53,519 bases of DNA from Sphingomonadales bacterium (lineage in GTDB: Bacteria; Pseudomonadota; Alphaproteobacteria; Sphingomonadales; Sphingomonadaceae): positions 1 through 53,519 of the forward strand of contig JAGWUH010000026.1 in NCBI GenBank assembly GCA_028868535.1. Reading direction: 5' to 3'. A program made the translations under genes and the position numbers. Every line of letters begins with the position of its first letter. Positions within the stretch are counted from its first letter, which is position 1. Below the pieces are notes generated by a model that made no database searches, was not told the DNA's origin, and saw nothing but the letters and a program-made list of their open reading frames with translations. This document shows positions 44,515 through 52,915 of the stretch, in pieces.

Positions 44515-44558
44515 GGGCCAGGCCGGGGCCGGGGGTAACCTCCCCCCGGTCCTGGCCC
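44515..44558 (+). terminator. Long hairpin after the small membrane protein gene
   Basis: GGGCCAGG (44515-44522) pairs with CCTGGCCC (44551-44558), and an inner CCGGGGG/CCCCCGG pair extends the stem with a TAACCT-type loop. It lies just after the stop codon. No T-run follows. Confidence 0.55.
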
Positions 44559-44683
44559 AGGCTTGGCATCGCGGCGGATCATGCCTACCTTGGCCGGGTA
44601 CGAAGGAGCGCGGGCGCAAACGTCCGGCCCGGTGTCCGGTGGAGAGGACGCCGCCGAAACGGACTCGATGGGAGCTTGCCCGC

Positions 44684-45142
44684 ATGAACGCCGATGGGCC
44701 CGTGATTGTCGATGATGGCGGGGTCCGCGCCTCCGGCCTCCGGCGATTCCACGAAGCGCAGGAAGGCGCGTGGCTGCGCGCGCTCACCGAAATCCGCCAG
44801 GGGGCCAAGCGCAGCCACTGGATGTGGTTCATCTTTCCGCAGCTTGCCGGCCTCGGCCAGAGCCCGATGTCGCAGTTCTACGCGATCCGCGACCTGCGCG
44901 AGGCCCGGGAATACCTGCAGGACGAGATCCTCGCCGAGCGGCTGGGCGATTGCACCGACGCGGTGCTGGCCTGGGCCGGGGAGCGTTCGATCGGGGCGCT
45001 GTTCGGCGCGGTCGACGCGGTCAAGTTCGCCAGTTCGATGACGCTGTTCGAAGCCGCCAACGGCGGCCGCCGCTACGCGCGCGCGCTCGATGCGTTTTTC
45101 GGGGGACGGCGCGATACGCGGACTCTGGAACTGCTGCGCTGA
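44684..45142 (+). CDS. DUF1810 family protein
   Basis: This 152-residue soluble protein has the family hallmark KRSHWMWFIFPQLAGLG near residues 42-58, followed by SQFYAIRDLREAREYL and DAVKFASSMTLFE. The function of DUF1810 is not established; some members have been discussed as calpastatin-like or NADAR-associated, which I cannot test here. The ATG follows GGGAG. The next gene, for a channel-like protein, starts 18 nt after it, so the two may be cotranscribed. Confidence 0.88.
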   Translation: MNADGPVIVDDGGVRASGLRRFHEAQEGAWLRALTEIRQGAKRSHWMWFIFPQLAGLGQSPMSQFYAIRDLREAREYLQDEILAERLGDCTDAVLAWAGERSIGALFGAVDAVKFASSMTLFEAANGGRRYARALDAFFGGRRDTRTLELLR

Positions 45143-45160
45143 TCCGGGCATGGTGGCCCC

Positions 45161-45601
45161 ATGCAGGGGCAGCAACTGGTGTTGGAGTTCGCCGTTTCCG
45201 CGGCGATGGTGGTGGTCTGCGTGACGATCCACGGCGTCGGGCTGTTCAGCCTGACCCGCGCGCTGCGCAGCGAGCTGACGATCGAACGGCTGCGCAACAT
45301 CCGCCCGCTCAGCCCGCGCGGCGCGGCCTTCACGCTGTCGATCGTGCTGTCGATCATCGCGCTGCACGGCGTCGAGATCTGGTGCTTCGCGCTGATCTAC
45401 CTGGTGACGGGCGCGGTGCCGACGCTCGAAAGCGCGCTCTACTTCTCGACCATCTCCTATTCGACGGTCGGCTACAACGATACCCACATCCTCGATGAAT
45501 GGCGCCTGCTCGGCGCGTTCGAGAGCATTCTCGGCGTCATCCTGCTCGGCTGGTCGACCAGCTTCTTCTTCCGCATGCTGGGCCGCATCGACGCGCACTG
45601 A
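45161..45601 (+). CDS. Two-transmembrane potassium channel-like protein
   Basis: This 146-residue protein has four hydrophobic segments: residues about 8-30, 56-84 (AAFTLSIVLSIIALHGVEIW), a pore helix (LYFSTISYS), and 117-138. The filter-like motif STVGYND (residues 101-107) follows the pore helix, as in the Ion_trans_2 domain. The fourth filter residue is Gly104 but Asn106 replaces the last Gly of TVGYG. The channel probably forms tetramers. A perfect palindrome terminator follows. Confidence 0.8.
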   Translation: MQGQQLVLEFAVSAAMVVVCVTIHGVGLFSLTRALRSELTIERLRNIRPLSPRGAAFTLSIVLSIIALHGVEIWCFALIYLVTGAVPTLESALYFSTISYSTVGYNDTHILDEWRLLGAFESILGVILLGWSTSFFFRMLGRIDAH

Positions 45602-45627
45602 CGGCGTCCATGCCGCATCCGCTGCAA

Positions 45628-45663
45628 CCCCTGCCCCGCCGGCCCGGGCCGGCGGGGCAGGGG
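45628..45663 (+). terminator. Strong palindromic terminator
   Basis: CCCCTGCCCCGCCGGCCC (45628-45645) pairs with its exact complement at 45646-45663, giving an 18-bp palindrome followed by TCTTT. It lies between the convergent channel and PEP-CTERM genes and acts best on the plus strand. Confidence 0.8.
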
Positions 45664-45683
45664 TCTTTGCCGTGACCGCGCCT

Positions 45684-46283
45684 TCAGAAGGCGAAGCGGA
45701 CGTTCGCCTGTTGGCGGCCCTTGCGACGCATCGCCGCGCCGACGCCGAAGAAGCCCAGCAGCATCATCGCCCAGGTCGCCGGCTCGGGAACGCTCTGGCC
45801 GACGTCGAGCGTGCGGACCACGAGGCTTTCGGAGAACCCGCCCGAGTTCCACGCCTGTTCGCCGAAGCCGCAGGCCGAGCCGACACCGTTGCAGAAGTCC
45901 CCGTGCCGGTACCCGCTGAAATAGGGCGATGCCAGCGCACCGAACCCGGTCTGGCCGTTGGTATAGGCCCAGTTCGCGCCCGACACCGGATCGCTGCCGT
46001 CGAACGGCGTGTTGGCGCCGGCATAGATGAACTGCTGCGCATTCGGCGCCAGCAGGAGCTCATCCGCCGTCGGCAGGTGCCAGCCGAACGCGCCCTGGTA
46101 GGAAAGATCGACATCGCTGGGAGAACCAAGCGGCGAGGCCCAGGCCCATTGCAGGCCATTGAAGCTGACCGTCGCATTGACCGGCACCGGCTGGTTGAAC
46201 AGCGCGGCGGAAGCCGGCCCGGAGATCGCCAGCGCGCTGACAGCCACGGCCAACCCGGCGATGCCTTTGAGAGCTTTCCTCAT
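45684..46283 (-). CDS. PEP-CTERM sorting-domain exported protein
   Basis: This 199-residue protein has a signal peptide (GIAGLAVAVSALAISGPASA) and a C-terminal sorting tail: VPEPATWAMMLLGFFGVGAAMRR is read here as PEP motif (PEPATWAMM), hydrophobic helix, and basic end. The central part is rich in Gly, Asn and aromatic residues (WAWASPLGSPSD, GYRHGDFCNG) and resembles a DUF1566-like extracellular domain. Such proteins are processed by exosortase and are linked to exopolysaccharide production. ATG 46283 follows AGGGG by seven bases. No exosortase gene is near. Confidence 0.9.
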   Translation of the reverse strand: MRKALKGIAGLAVAVSALAISGPASAALFNQPVPVNATVSFNGLQWAWASPLGSPSDVDLSYQGAFGWHLPTADELLLAPNAQQFIYAGANTPFDGSDPVSGANWAYTNGQTGFGALASPYFSGYRHGDFCNGVGSACGFGEQAWNSGGFSESLVVRTLDVGQSVPEPATWAMMLLGFFGVGAAMRRKGRQQANVRFAF

Positions 46284-46566
46284 CACAAAACCCCTATTTC
46301 AAAATGCCCAAAGTATATCGGACGTTCAGCGCGTTCGAATCGTGCTGAACTCCTGATGCGTAACAGCAATTCCAATACAGGTTAACAAATATTCATCATT
46401 ATCTCGTGCAAAGGTTTTCAATGTGTTCCAAATCCGGACACAGGCATTGCGTTAGTTCAAAAGTGAACATTCCGATCCATCTGACTTCGTTCATTTGATT
46501 TCGTGTAATCGTTTTTATTGACGTCCAGAAATTCTTCTCTTCCTTCCGCCATCGCGCCCCGGCGGT
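46284..46566. promoter_or_regulatory. AT-rich intergenic region
   Basis: This region is the most AT-rich in the window and has no gene. It contains an inverted repeat GTTCA-AAAG-TGAAC (46455-46468) and a TTGATTT/TTTTTATTGAC stretch near 46495-46522 that may hold promoters for the PEP-CTERM gene (left) and the phosphatase gene (right). The low GC could reflect a regulator-bound or acquired segment. Confidence 0.4.
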
Positions 46567-47403
46567 TTGCCACCCCGCGATTTCGTGCCATCGTCCCCCG
46601 ATCGCACGATCGGGAGACCTACCATCCAGGACCAGCTCGACGCCCGGCTGCTGCCGCTCGAAGGCGGCATCAACTTCCGCGACATGGGCGGCTACGCGGC
46701 CGCCGGGGGCCGCACCGTCAAGTGGCGCCACCTCTACCGCTCGGGCGCGATGGCGCAGCTGACGGCGGCCGACAGCGCCGCGCTCGCCGCGCGCGGCATC
46801 CGCCTGGTGGTGGACCTGCGCTCAACCCGCGAACAGGCCGAAGCCCCCACGCGCTGGGTCCGCGACCACGGCATCGCCTACTGGGTCCGCGACCACGACG
46901 AGAGCTTCGGCCACCTCCACGCGATGCTGGAAAAGGGCGACATCACCGCCGCGGACGCGCGCCAGGTGATGATCTTCGGCAATGCCCACCTGCCGCGCCA
47001 GCAGGCCCCGGCCTTCGCCGCGCTGATGCGGGCACTGGCCGAGGGCGAGGTGCCCGTCGCGTTCAACTGCACCGCCGGCAAGGACCGCACCGGCGGCGCC
47101 GCCGCGCTGGTGCTCGCCACGCTCGGCGTCGCCCGCGCCGACATCACCGCCGATTACCTGCTCACCAACCACGCGGTCGATCTCGCCACCGCGTTCCGCA
47201 CCCCGCCCGATCCCGCCCGCGCCGCGCGCTATGCCGGCCTCGATCCCGCCATCGGCGATGCCATCCGCGTGGTCCGGCCCGAGTACATCGCCGCCTTCCT
47301 CGATGCGCTCGACCGCGAATGGGGCGGTGTCGAAAACTACCTGGCGGAGCTCGGCCTCAAGGCCGACGCCGTCGCCGAGATCCGCGCCAACCTGCTCGAC
47401 TGA
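46567..47403 (+). CDS. Tyrosine-protein phosphatase-like protein (DSP-like, CTAGKDRTG)
   Basis: This 278-residue protein has GGINFRDMGGY and LRSTREQAE, and the signature NCTAGKDRTGG with catalytic Cys168 and Arg174. The usual His before Cys is Asn167. The family includes bacterial lipid and tyrosine phosphatases such as the LipA/PtpB type. The start is unclear: the frame opens at TTG 46567, but the best Shine-Dalgarno (GGGAG 46612-46616) lies eight bases before an in-frame ATC at 46624. An 8-bp inverted repeat (46597-46614) covers that ribosome site. Confidence 0.8.
   Translation: MPPRDFVPSSPDRTIGRPTIQDQLDARLLPLEGGINFRDMGGYAAAGGRTVKWRHLYRSGAMAQLTAADSAALAARGIRLVVDLRSTREQAEAPTRWVRDHGIAYWVRDHDESFGHLHAMLEKGDITAADARQVMIFGNAHLPRQQAPAFAALMRALAEGEVPVAFNCTAGKDRTGGAAALVLATLGVARADITADYLLTNHAVDLATAFRTPPDPARAARYAGLDPAIGDAIRVVRPEYIAAFLDALDREWGGVENYLAELGLKADAVAEIRANLLD
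46597..46614 (+). promoter_or_regulatory. Inverted repeat overlapping the likely ribosome site
   Basis: CCCGATCG (46597-46604) and CGATCGGG (46607-46614) form a perfect 8-bp repeat with a 2-nt centre. It includes the first bases of the GGGAG ribosome-site candidate, so folding in RNA, or a protein bound to DNA, could affect expression. Confidence 0.4.
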
Positions 47404-47410
47404 TCGCGCC

Positions 47411-48295
47411 TCACACCTCCGCGCCCGGCGGCACCAGCGGCCACGGCTCGCTCCGGGCGTGGGGCGATCGCACCACCGCGCAGGCCAGCGTGCCGATCTC
47501 CGGAATCGTCAGCTCCAGCCGGTCGCCGATCGCGATCGGGCCGACGTCGGCCGCGCCCGACAGCACGAGATCGCCGGGATACAGCGTCATCGCGGTCGAT
47601 GCGAACGCGATCATCTGCGCCGGGCTGCCCGACAGGTTGGCGAACCGGCGCGCGCCGCGCACCTCGCCATTGACGCGGAATTCGTAGGACAACGCCGAGG
47701 GATCGGGAATCTCGTCGGCGGTCACCAGGCACGGCCCGATCGTGCCGTACGTGTCGAACGCCTTGCAGAACGCCCAGTCCTCGCGCTCCGGCTTCAGCGT
47801 CGTGTCGAACGCGCAGGCATAGCCGGCCACGTGGTCGAGCGCCCGCTCCACCGGAATGTTGCGCCCCTCCCGCCCGATGACGATGCACAGCTCCGGCTCG
47901 TGCACGGTCTCGCGGTCGGGCCAGGAAATGGCGATGCCGTCAGCCTCTCCGCCCAGCGACGTCGTCGCCTTGCCCATGAAGCCGATCATCCCGAACGGCG
48001 CGCCGTGGTGCTTCCAGTTGCCGGCGCCGCAGACGAACTTGGCCGGGTTCGCCACCGGCGACAGCAGCCGGACGGCGGCGCGCGCCACCGTCGGCGCGGT
48101 CGGTGCCAGCGCCGCGATCCGCGCCCGCACCGCGTCCAGGTTGGCGATTAGGTGGTCCCCCGGCGCCAGCGGCCAGGCCAGCGGCGGCAGCACCTCGGTC
48201 GCCGCGCTGACGTCGCGCACCAGCGCATCCTCGAGCAGCCCCAGCCGCGGCGTCGCGGCGGGATCGTCGTCGCGGATGAACCGGCAGATCTTCAT
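47411..48295 (-). CDS. Fumarylacetoacetate hydrolase (FAH) family protein
   Basis: This 294-residue protein has the FAH fold: VCGAGNWKHHG, the metal ligands VHEPELCIVIGREG, and a third acidic ligand in YACAFDTT, then MTLYPGDLVLSGA. Members include 2-keto-4-pentenoate hydratases, ureidoglycolate lyases and acylpyruvases in aromatic or sugar-acid breakdown. GGGGAGAGGG precedes the ATG. It may share a transcript with the exported transglutaminase-like gene upstream (22-nt gap). Confidence 0.88.
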   Translation of the reverse strand: MKICRFIRDDDPAATPRLGLLEDALVRDVSAATEVLPPLAWPLAPGDHLIANLDAVRARIAALAPTAPTVARAAVRLLSPVANPAKFVCGAGNWKHHGAPFGMIGFMGKATTSLGGEADGIAISWPDRETVHEPELCIVIGREGRNIPVERALDHVAGYACAFDTTLKPEREDWAFCKAFDTYGTIGPCLVTADEIPDPSALSYEFRVNGEVRGARRFANLSGSPAQMIAFASTAMTLYPGDLVLSGAADVGPIAIGDRLELTIPEIGTLACAVVRSPHARSEPWPLVPPGAEV

Positions 48296-48317
48296 GGCAA
48301 ACCCTCTCCCCGGGCGT

Positions 48318-49376
48318 TCAGGCCGGAATCTCCCGCGATGCGATCTCATAGCCGAACGCCTTGGGATCAAGGCAGTTGCACAGCGCCGTCCGCGTCATCG
48401 CCACCGGATACATCAGGAAGTCATAGCGCGGCGCCAGCGTCGCCCCCGGCAGCACCAGCGCCCCGGCGTGGTTGTACCCGCCCCAGTTGCTCTCCCCCTT
48501 GCCGAACAGCCGCTCGCCCAGCGCCTGGATGCCGGGATCGCCCAGCGGCAGCTTCTCCTCCAGCACCGCCTTGCGCACGTCGGCGGGATCGCAGGCGAAC
48601 CACTGCCCGCGCCCCGCGCCGTCCTCCAGCCAGGCCTCGGCGCGGCAATGCTGCGCGGTGCTGACGTCGCCGCCGCGCCCCAGCGACCGGAACGACGCCG
48701 AAGGCGCGAGCCGCTGGCCATAGACCTCGCGCGCCGGAATCCCGATCGACCGCACCAGCGCCACGAACAACCGGCTGAGGTCGACGCACTTCCCCGCCAG
48801 CCGGTGGTCCCGCAGCATCGCGTTGACGTCGCCGGCGCCGCAGCCCGGCGTCGCCGGATCGCGCCAGGTGTTGGCCAGCATCCAGTCATAGATCGCCCGC
48901 ACCTGCGCGCGCGGCTCGCGGCGCTCGCCGACGATCCCGCGCGCCAGTTCGCGCACCGCGCCGTCGGTCGGGATCATCGCCGTCGCCGCGGTGAACCGCG
49001 CCCGCTCGCCCGCACCCAGCCGCCCCGGTACCGTCGTCCGCTCCCAGGTTGCCAGCCGCTGCGTCAGCACCAGCGGCTGCTTCGCCTCGCCCTCGCGCCA
49101 GCTCGCGTGCAGCATCGCCACCCCGCCGGCCCGCACGATGCGCGCCCGCCCGCCGCCTTCCGCCCGCACCTCCAGCACGCGCTGGTAGGCGGCGTCGCTG
49201 GTGAACAGCGGCAGCCAGGCCTGCGCCGCCTGCGTCCCGGTCGCCGCCGCCAGGTCCACCCGCGTCGTCACCTCGAACCGGCGCGCCGCGGCCGGCAACG
49301 CCGCCGATGCCCGCGACGCTGCCAGCGTGACGGCCGCCGCGGCCGCGCCGCGCTGCATGAATTGACGGCGATCCAT
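48318..49376 (-). CDS. Exported transglutaminase-like domain protein
   Basis: This 352-residue protein begins with a twin-arginine-type signal (MDRRQFMQRGAAAAAVTLA). The catalytic domain has IYDWMLANTW, the nucleophile AGKCVDLSRLFVALVRSIGIPAREVYGQR split across its helix (Cys about 196), the His region AQHCRAEAWL and WFACDPADV with Asp. The cysteine-protease-like fold may act as an isopeptidase, amidase or transglutaminase; the substrate is not known. GGGAG precedes the ATG. Confidence 0.86.
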   Translation of the reverse strand: MDRRQFMQRGAAAAAVTLAASRASAALPAAARRFEVTTRVDLAAATGTQAAQAWLPLFTSDAAYQRVLEVRAEGGGRARIVRAGGVAMLHASWREGEAKQPLVLTQRLATWERTTVPGRLGAGERARFTAATAMIPTDGAVRELARGIVGERREPRAQVRAIYDWMLANTWRDPATPGCGAGDVNAMLRDHRLAGKCVDLSRLFVALVRSIGIPAREVYGQRLAPSASFRSLGRGGDVSTAQHCRAEAWLEDGAGRGQWFACDPADVRKAVLEEKLPLGDPGIQALGERLFGKGESNWGGYNHAGALVLPGATLAPRYDFLMYPVAMTRTALCNCLDPKAFGYEIASREIPA

Positions 49377-49551
49377 CGTTGCTCTCCCTTGTGTCGCCGG
49401 CCCGTGTCTCGCCCCAAGCCGGTCGATTTGAACGCCTGTTCAGCCTACGTCGCCGCGCCCATGCGGTCAATCGCGAACGGTTCGCTTGCAATGCGCGCGA
49501 ATTTGCGCTTGATGGCACCAGGCGCTGACCAGGTGTACAGCGCATCCGGGG

Positions 49552-50490
49552 ATGAACGTGGGCACGCGGCCGTTGAAGAACCTGTCCGAAGTGATCGTGA
49601 TCGGCGGCGGCCTCGCCGGCCTCGCGGCGGCGCGCCACATGGCTCGCCTCGGCCGCCTCGTCACCCTGTTCGAAGGCTCCGGCCTCTATGGCGGCCTCAC
49701 CGCCACGCTCGGCCATGTCGATGGCCTGCCGTTCCCCGGCACCTTCGCCGGCCAGGACCTCGCCATCCCGCTGCTCGAGGACGCGAGGAAAGTCGGCGTC
49801 CGCGTCATCGAATGGTCGGTCGACAAGGTCGAGAATGGTGACAGGCTCACCGTCACCGACGGCGCTGGCGATGTCCACCGCCCCGAAGCGGTGATCGTCG
49901 CATCGGGCGCGTCGCTCCGCCAACTCGGCGTCCCCGGCGAGGAACAGTTGCTCGGCCGCGGCGTCTCGCGCTGCGCCACCTGCGATGGCGGCTTCTACAA
50001 GGGCAAGGACGTCGCCGTGATCGGCGCCGGCGATGGTGCCGTGCACGAGGCGCTCACCCTCGTCCCCCTCGCCCGCACCGTTTATCTCGTCGCCCGCAGC
50101 CCGCTCTCGGCTAAGCGCGAATACGCCGATCGCATCGCCGGCAAGGACAACGTCCGCTTCGTCTGGGAGAGCGAAGTCACCGCCATCCTCGGCGATCAAT
50201 CGGTCACCGGCCTCGCGCTGCGCGACGTCAACACCGGCGCGGAAAGCCGGATCGAAGTCTCCGGCGTGTTCCCGTTCATCGGCGTCGAGCCGGTCAGCGG
50301 CTTCCTCCCCGAAGCCCTGCGCACGCCCACCGGCCACGTCGCCGCCGGCGCCGATACCGCCACCGCCGATCCCCGCATTTTCGCCGCTGGCGCCGTCCGC
50401 GCCGGATACGGTGGCACCGTCATCGAAGCCATGGCAGAAGGCGTGCGCGCGGCCGAGTCCGTCGCCCGCCTGCTCGCCGGCAAGTTCTGA
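49552..50490 (+). CDS. Thioredoxin reductase-like FAD/NAD(P)-dependent oxidoreductase
   Basis: This 312-residue flavoprotein has the FAD-binding VIVIGGGLAGLAAARHM (near residue 14), the redox-active pair CATCDGG (Cys141 and Cys144), the NAD(P)-binding VAVIGAGDGAVHEAL and the C-terminal FAD motif IFAAGAVRAGYGGTV. The pattern is that of low-molecular-weight thioredoxin reductases. It lies 14 nt before the selenoprotein gene, in the same direction, which makes it the natural candidate to reduce that protein. ATG 49552 has only GGGG at zero spacing; a GTG at 49558 has better spacing. Confidence 0.9.
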   Translation: MNVGTRPLKNLSEVIVIGGGLAGLAAARHMARLGRLVTLFEGSGLYGGLTATLGHVDGLPFPGTFAGQDLAIPLLEDARKVGVRVIEWSVDKVENGDRLTVTDGAGDVHRPEAVIVASGASLRQLGVPGEEQLLGRGVSRCATCDGGFYKGKDVAVIGAGDGAVHEALTLVPLARTVYLVARSPLSAKREYADRIAGKDNVRFVWESEVTAILGDQSVTGLALRDVNTGAESRIEVSGVFPFIGVEPVSGFLPEALRTPTGHVAAGADTATADPRIFAAGAVRAGYGGTVIEAMAEGVRAAESVARLLAGKF

Positions 50491-50504
50491 GAGAGGAAGC
50501 ACCG

Positions 50505-52232
50505 ATGTCCGAACAGTATGAGGTCGTCTGGCCCGTCGCCGAACGGCGCTTGAAGACCCGCCCGCTCGCCCGCCGGCTCGACACGCTCAAGGGCAAGACC
50601 GTCGCCCAGCTCTGGGACTACCTGTTTGCCGGCGACGAAGTCTTCCTCGCGCTCGAGAAAAAGCTGGCGGAGACCTACCCGGACATCAAGTGGGTGTCCT
50701 GGCGCGAGTTCGGCAGCACTCACGCGGTGAACGAGAAGGAGCTGCTGGCCAGCCTGCCGCAACGCTTCAGGGAACTCGGGGTCGACGCCGCCATATCCTG
50801 CATGGCGTGCTGAGGTTCTTGCACGCCCGCCGTGTTGCGGGCGAGCGAGGTTTGTGAACGGGCCGGTTTCCCCACCAGCTCGCTGACCTGCGAAGGCTTT
50901 CTCGGCCAGGCCGCCGCCACCGCGGTGGGCCTTGGCATGCCCAACCTGCCGGTGGCGACGATCGTCGGCCATCCCGGCGCGCAGTCGGTGGAGGAGATCC
51001 ACGCCAACGTCATGGCGGTCACCGCAGCGCAGGTGATTGCCAACCTGACGGTCCAGCCCGAGGAGATCGTGCTCGAAGCCGAGCCGGGATCACGCGACAT
51101 CGTCTTCACCGGCAGCTTCGAGGAGGTCAACGACCACTTCTGGGAGAACGAGTGGAGCGACGGCCTGCCGATCGTCCCGCCGACCATGGAGAAGATCGAG
51201 GAGTTCCTCGCCTTCACCCCAAGGAAGCCGAACGAGACGCTCGGCATCGTCCTCCCCGCCAGCCGCGCGGTGACGATCTGGTCGATCGCGGTCAACGGCG
51301 TCATGGCCGGGTGTCGCCCCGAATACATGCCGGTGCTGGTCGCGCTGGGCGAGGCGATGGCCGATCCGATCTACGGCGTCGAACACTCGGGCAACACCCC
51401 GGGGGCGGACACGCTGATCGTGCTCAACGGCCCGATCATCAAGCAGCTCAAGTTCAACTACGAACAGGGCGCGCTGCGCGACGGCTTCCGCGCCAACACC
51501 TCGGTCGGCCGCTTCTGGCGGCTGATGCTGCGCAACGTCGCCGGGTTCCTCCCGCACAAGACCGACAAGGGCACCTTCGGCAACACCTGGCGCGTGGTGC
51601 TGGCGGAGAACGAGGACGCGCTCGAACGGATCGGCTGGCCCAGCAACGCCGAGGACATGGGGTTCAGGACCGGCGACAACACGGTGACGATTACCCGCAT
51701 GACCGGCGGCGATGTCATGCCCTCGGTCACCGGCGCCACCCCCGAACTGCTGATGCCCTACCTGGCGGACGGCGTCGCCAAGGAAACCGGCTGGGAAGTC
51801 AGCTTCACCGTCGGCGGCCTCACCCACGGCACGCTGCGGCCCGCGCTGGTGATCAGCCCGATCCTGGCGGAAACCATCGCCAAGGCCGGGTGGAGCAAGG
51901 ACCGGGTGAAGCAGTACCTCTACGACCATGCCCGCATGCCGGCGTGGCGGTGCGAGGTGCTGATGGAGAAGTGGACCGAGTTCAAGATCACCAGCCTCAA
52001 GCACCAGGTCAACCTCGGCAAGCTGCCGCGCTCCTTCGCCGAATCGGACGATCCCAACCGCATGGTGCCGATCGTGCTCCACCCGGATGACTTCATGGTG
52101 CTGGTCTCGGGCGATCCCTTGCGCACGAACGCCTATGCCTTCGCGCACAACGGCTACCTGGGGTTCCCGGTGGCCAAGCAGATCGAGTTGCCCGAGGGCT
52201 GGGAAGGGCGGCTCGCGGGGGTGACGAAGTAG
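50505..52232 (+). CDS. UGSC-family selenoprotein (in-frame TGA decoded as selenocysteine)
   Basis: This is one 575-residue protein interrupted only by TGA at 50811-50813. Read as selenocysteine (residue 103), it gives CMAC-U-GSCTPAVLRASEVCERAG; the Cys-Sec-Gly-Ser-Cys motif (102-106) matches the UGSC family of (seleno)proteins, in which some members have Cys at this site. The frame runs on without another stop. Residues 1-190 are the UGSC domain (DTLKGKTVAQLWDYLFAG, CEGFLGQAAATAVGLGMP). Residues about 200-575 are a second, uncharacterised domain (WENEWSDGLPIVPPTMEK, GVEHSGNTPGADT, NVAGFLPHKTDKGTFGNTW). GAGAGGAAG precedes the ATG at 50505. The upstream neighbour is a thioredoxin-reductase-like flavoprotein. 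The catalytic role is not known; a thiol or selenol redox reaction is inferred. A conventional reading would end at 50813. Confidence 0.88.
50811..50850 (+). promoter_or_regulatory. Bacterial SECIS-like stem-loop after the Sec TGA
   Basis: After TGA (50811-50813), CGCCCGC (50824-50830) pairs with GCGGGCG (50837-50843), a perfect 7-bp stem with a 6-nt loop CGUGUU. Below it, one A-A mismatch (50823/50844) is followed by six more pairs (50817-50822 with 50845-50850), including two G-U wobbles. The loop begins 17 nt after TGA and has G as its second base. Both fit the published bacterial SECIS pattern: loop 16-37 nt away with G in the first two positions. Confidence 0.82.
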
Positions 52233-52258
52233 GCCGGTTCCCGCGCGCCGGCCGCGCC

Positions 52259-52735
52259 TCAGGCGCGCGTGCAGGTCCCGGCGACGCGGGTGCCGGTGCT
52301 GGTGGTACGGATCAGCACCGGCTTGCCCTTGCGCGTACCGGTGGCGGTCGACGCTATGCTGTACGATCCCGGCGTCCACGTCCCGTGCGAGGAGATCAGC
52401 AGGCCTTCGGGAAAGCGCCGGTTGGTGCAGAACGTCTCGTAAGTCAGCCGGCCGCCGTCCATCGCGAAGTGGCGCGCCACGCAGACCGCCCCGTCGTCCT
52501 GGTTCAGCAAAGTTTCCGGGCGCGCGGATAACTGCTCATGGCTGTTGCAGCTTACCCGCGCGCTGCGGCTGGCGACGAGGCGCACCAGCCAATGCGGCAC
52601 GCCGGGGATGCTGGCTTCCAGCAGCCGGGTCTGGTGCTGCCACCGCCCTGGCATGAAGCTCGCGGTGGCGGGGCTCGCCATGCCCAGCAGCAACAGCAGG
52701 CCCGCAGCGCCCGCTTTCGTCCGCGACATCGTCAT
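52259..52735 (-). CDS. DUF3617-like exported protein
   Basis: This 158-residue protein has a signal peptide (GAAGLLLLLGMASPATAS), then FMPGRWQHQTRLLEASIPGVP, a Cys-containing middle (VSCNSHEQ, AVCVARHF, ETFCTNR) and a C-terminal ATGTRKGKPVLIRTTSTGTR typical of DUF3617. Its role is unknown; it is probably periplasmic. GGGAG precedes the ATG. It converges with the selenoprotein gene, 26 nt apart. Confidence 0.82.
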   Translation of the reverse strand: MTMSRTKAGAAGLLLLLGMASPATASFMPGRWQHQTRLLEASIPGVPHWLVRLVASRSARVSCNSHEQLSARPETLLNQDDGAVCVARHFAMDGGRLTYETFCTNRRFPEGLLISSHGTWTPGSYSIASTATGTRKGKPVLIRTTSTGTRVAGTCTRA

Positions 52736-52845
52736 CGATCACTCCCGCGCGATGGCCCTTCAGCGTCTGCCACAGATAGCGGAAACCCCGCACCCTCCGC
52801 CGCCAACCCCTTGGTCCATATTGACAAACGCGCACCCGCTCCGCC

Positions 52846-52915
52846 GCCCACCTGCCCGTCGTTCCCCACCTGCCCGTCAGCGCCCACCCACCCGTCATCC
52901 CCCACCCACCTCGTC
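52846..52915. repeat. Degenerate 18-nt tandem repeat (about four units)
   Basis: Units ending CCCGTC or CTCGTC lie at 52846-52860, 52861-52878, 52879-52896 and 52897-52915, each with a CCCACC core. They lead directly into a REP-like hairpin. Confidence 0.7.

Noticed and set aside
50811..50813. TGA as the normal stop of a 102-residue gene, with a second gene starting at GTG 50832.
   Set aside because: The GTG lies inside the stem-loop and has no ribosome site. The two parts are in the same frame, and the joined sequence gives the UGSC motif.
52846..52915. Possible CRISPR array.
   Set aside because: The units are contiguous with no unique spacers between them, are degenerate, and no cas genes are present.
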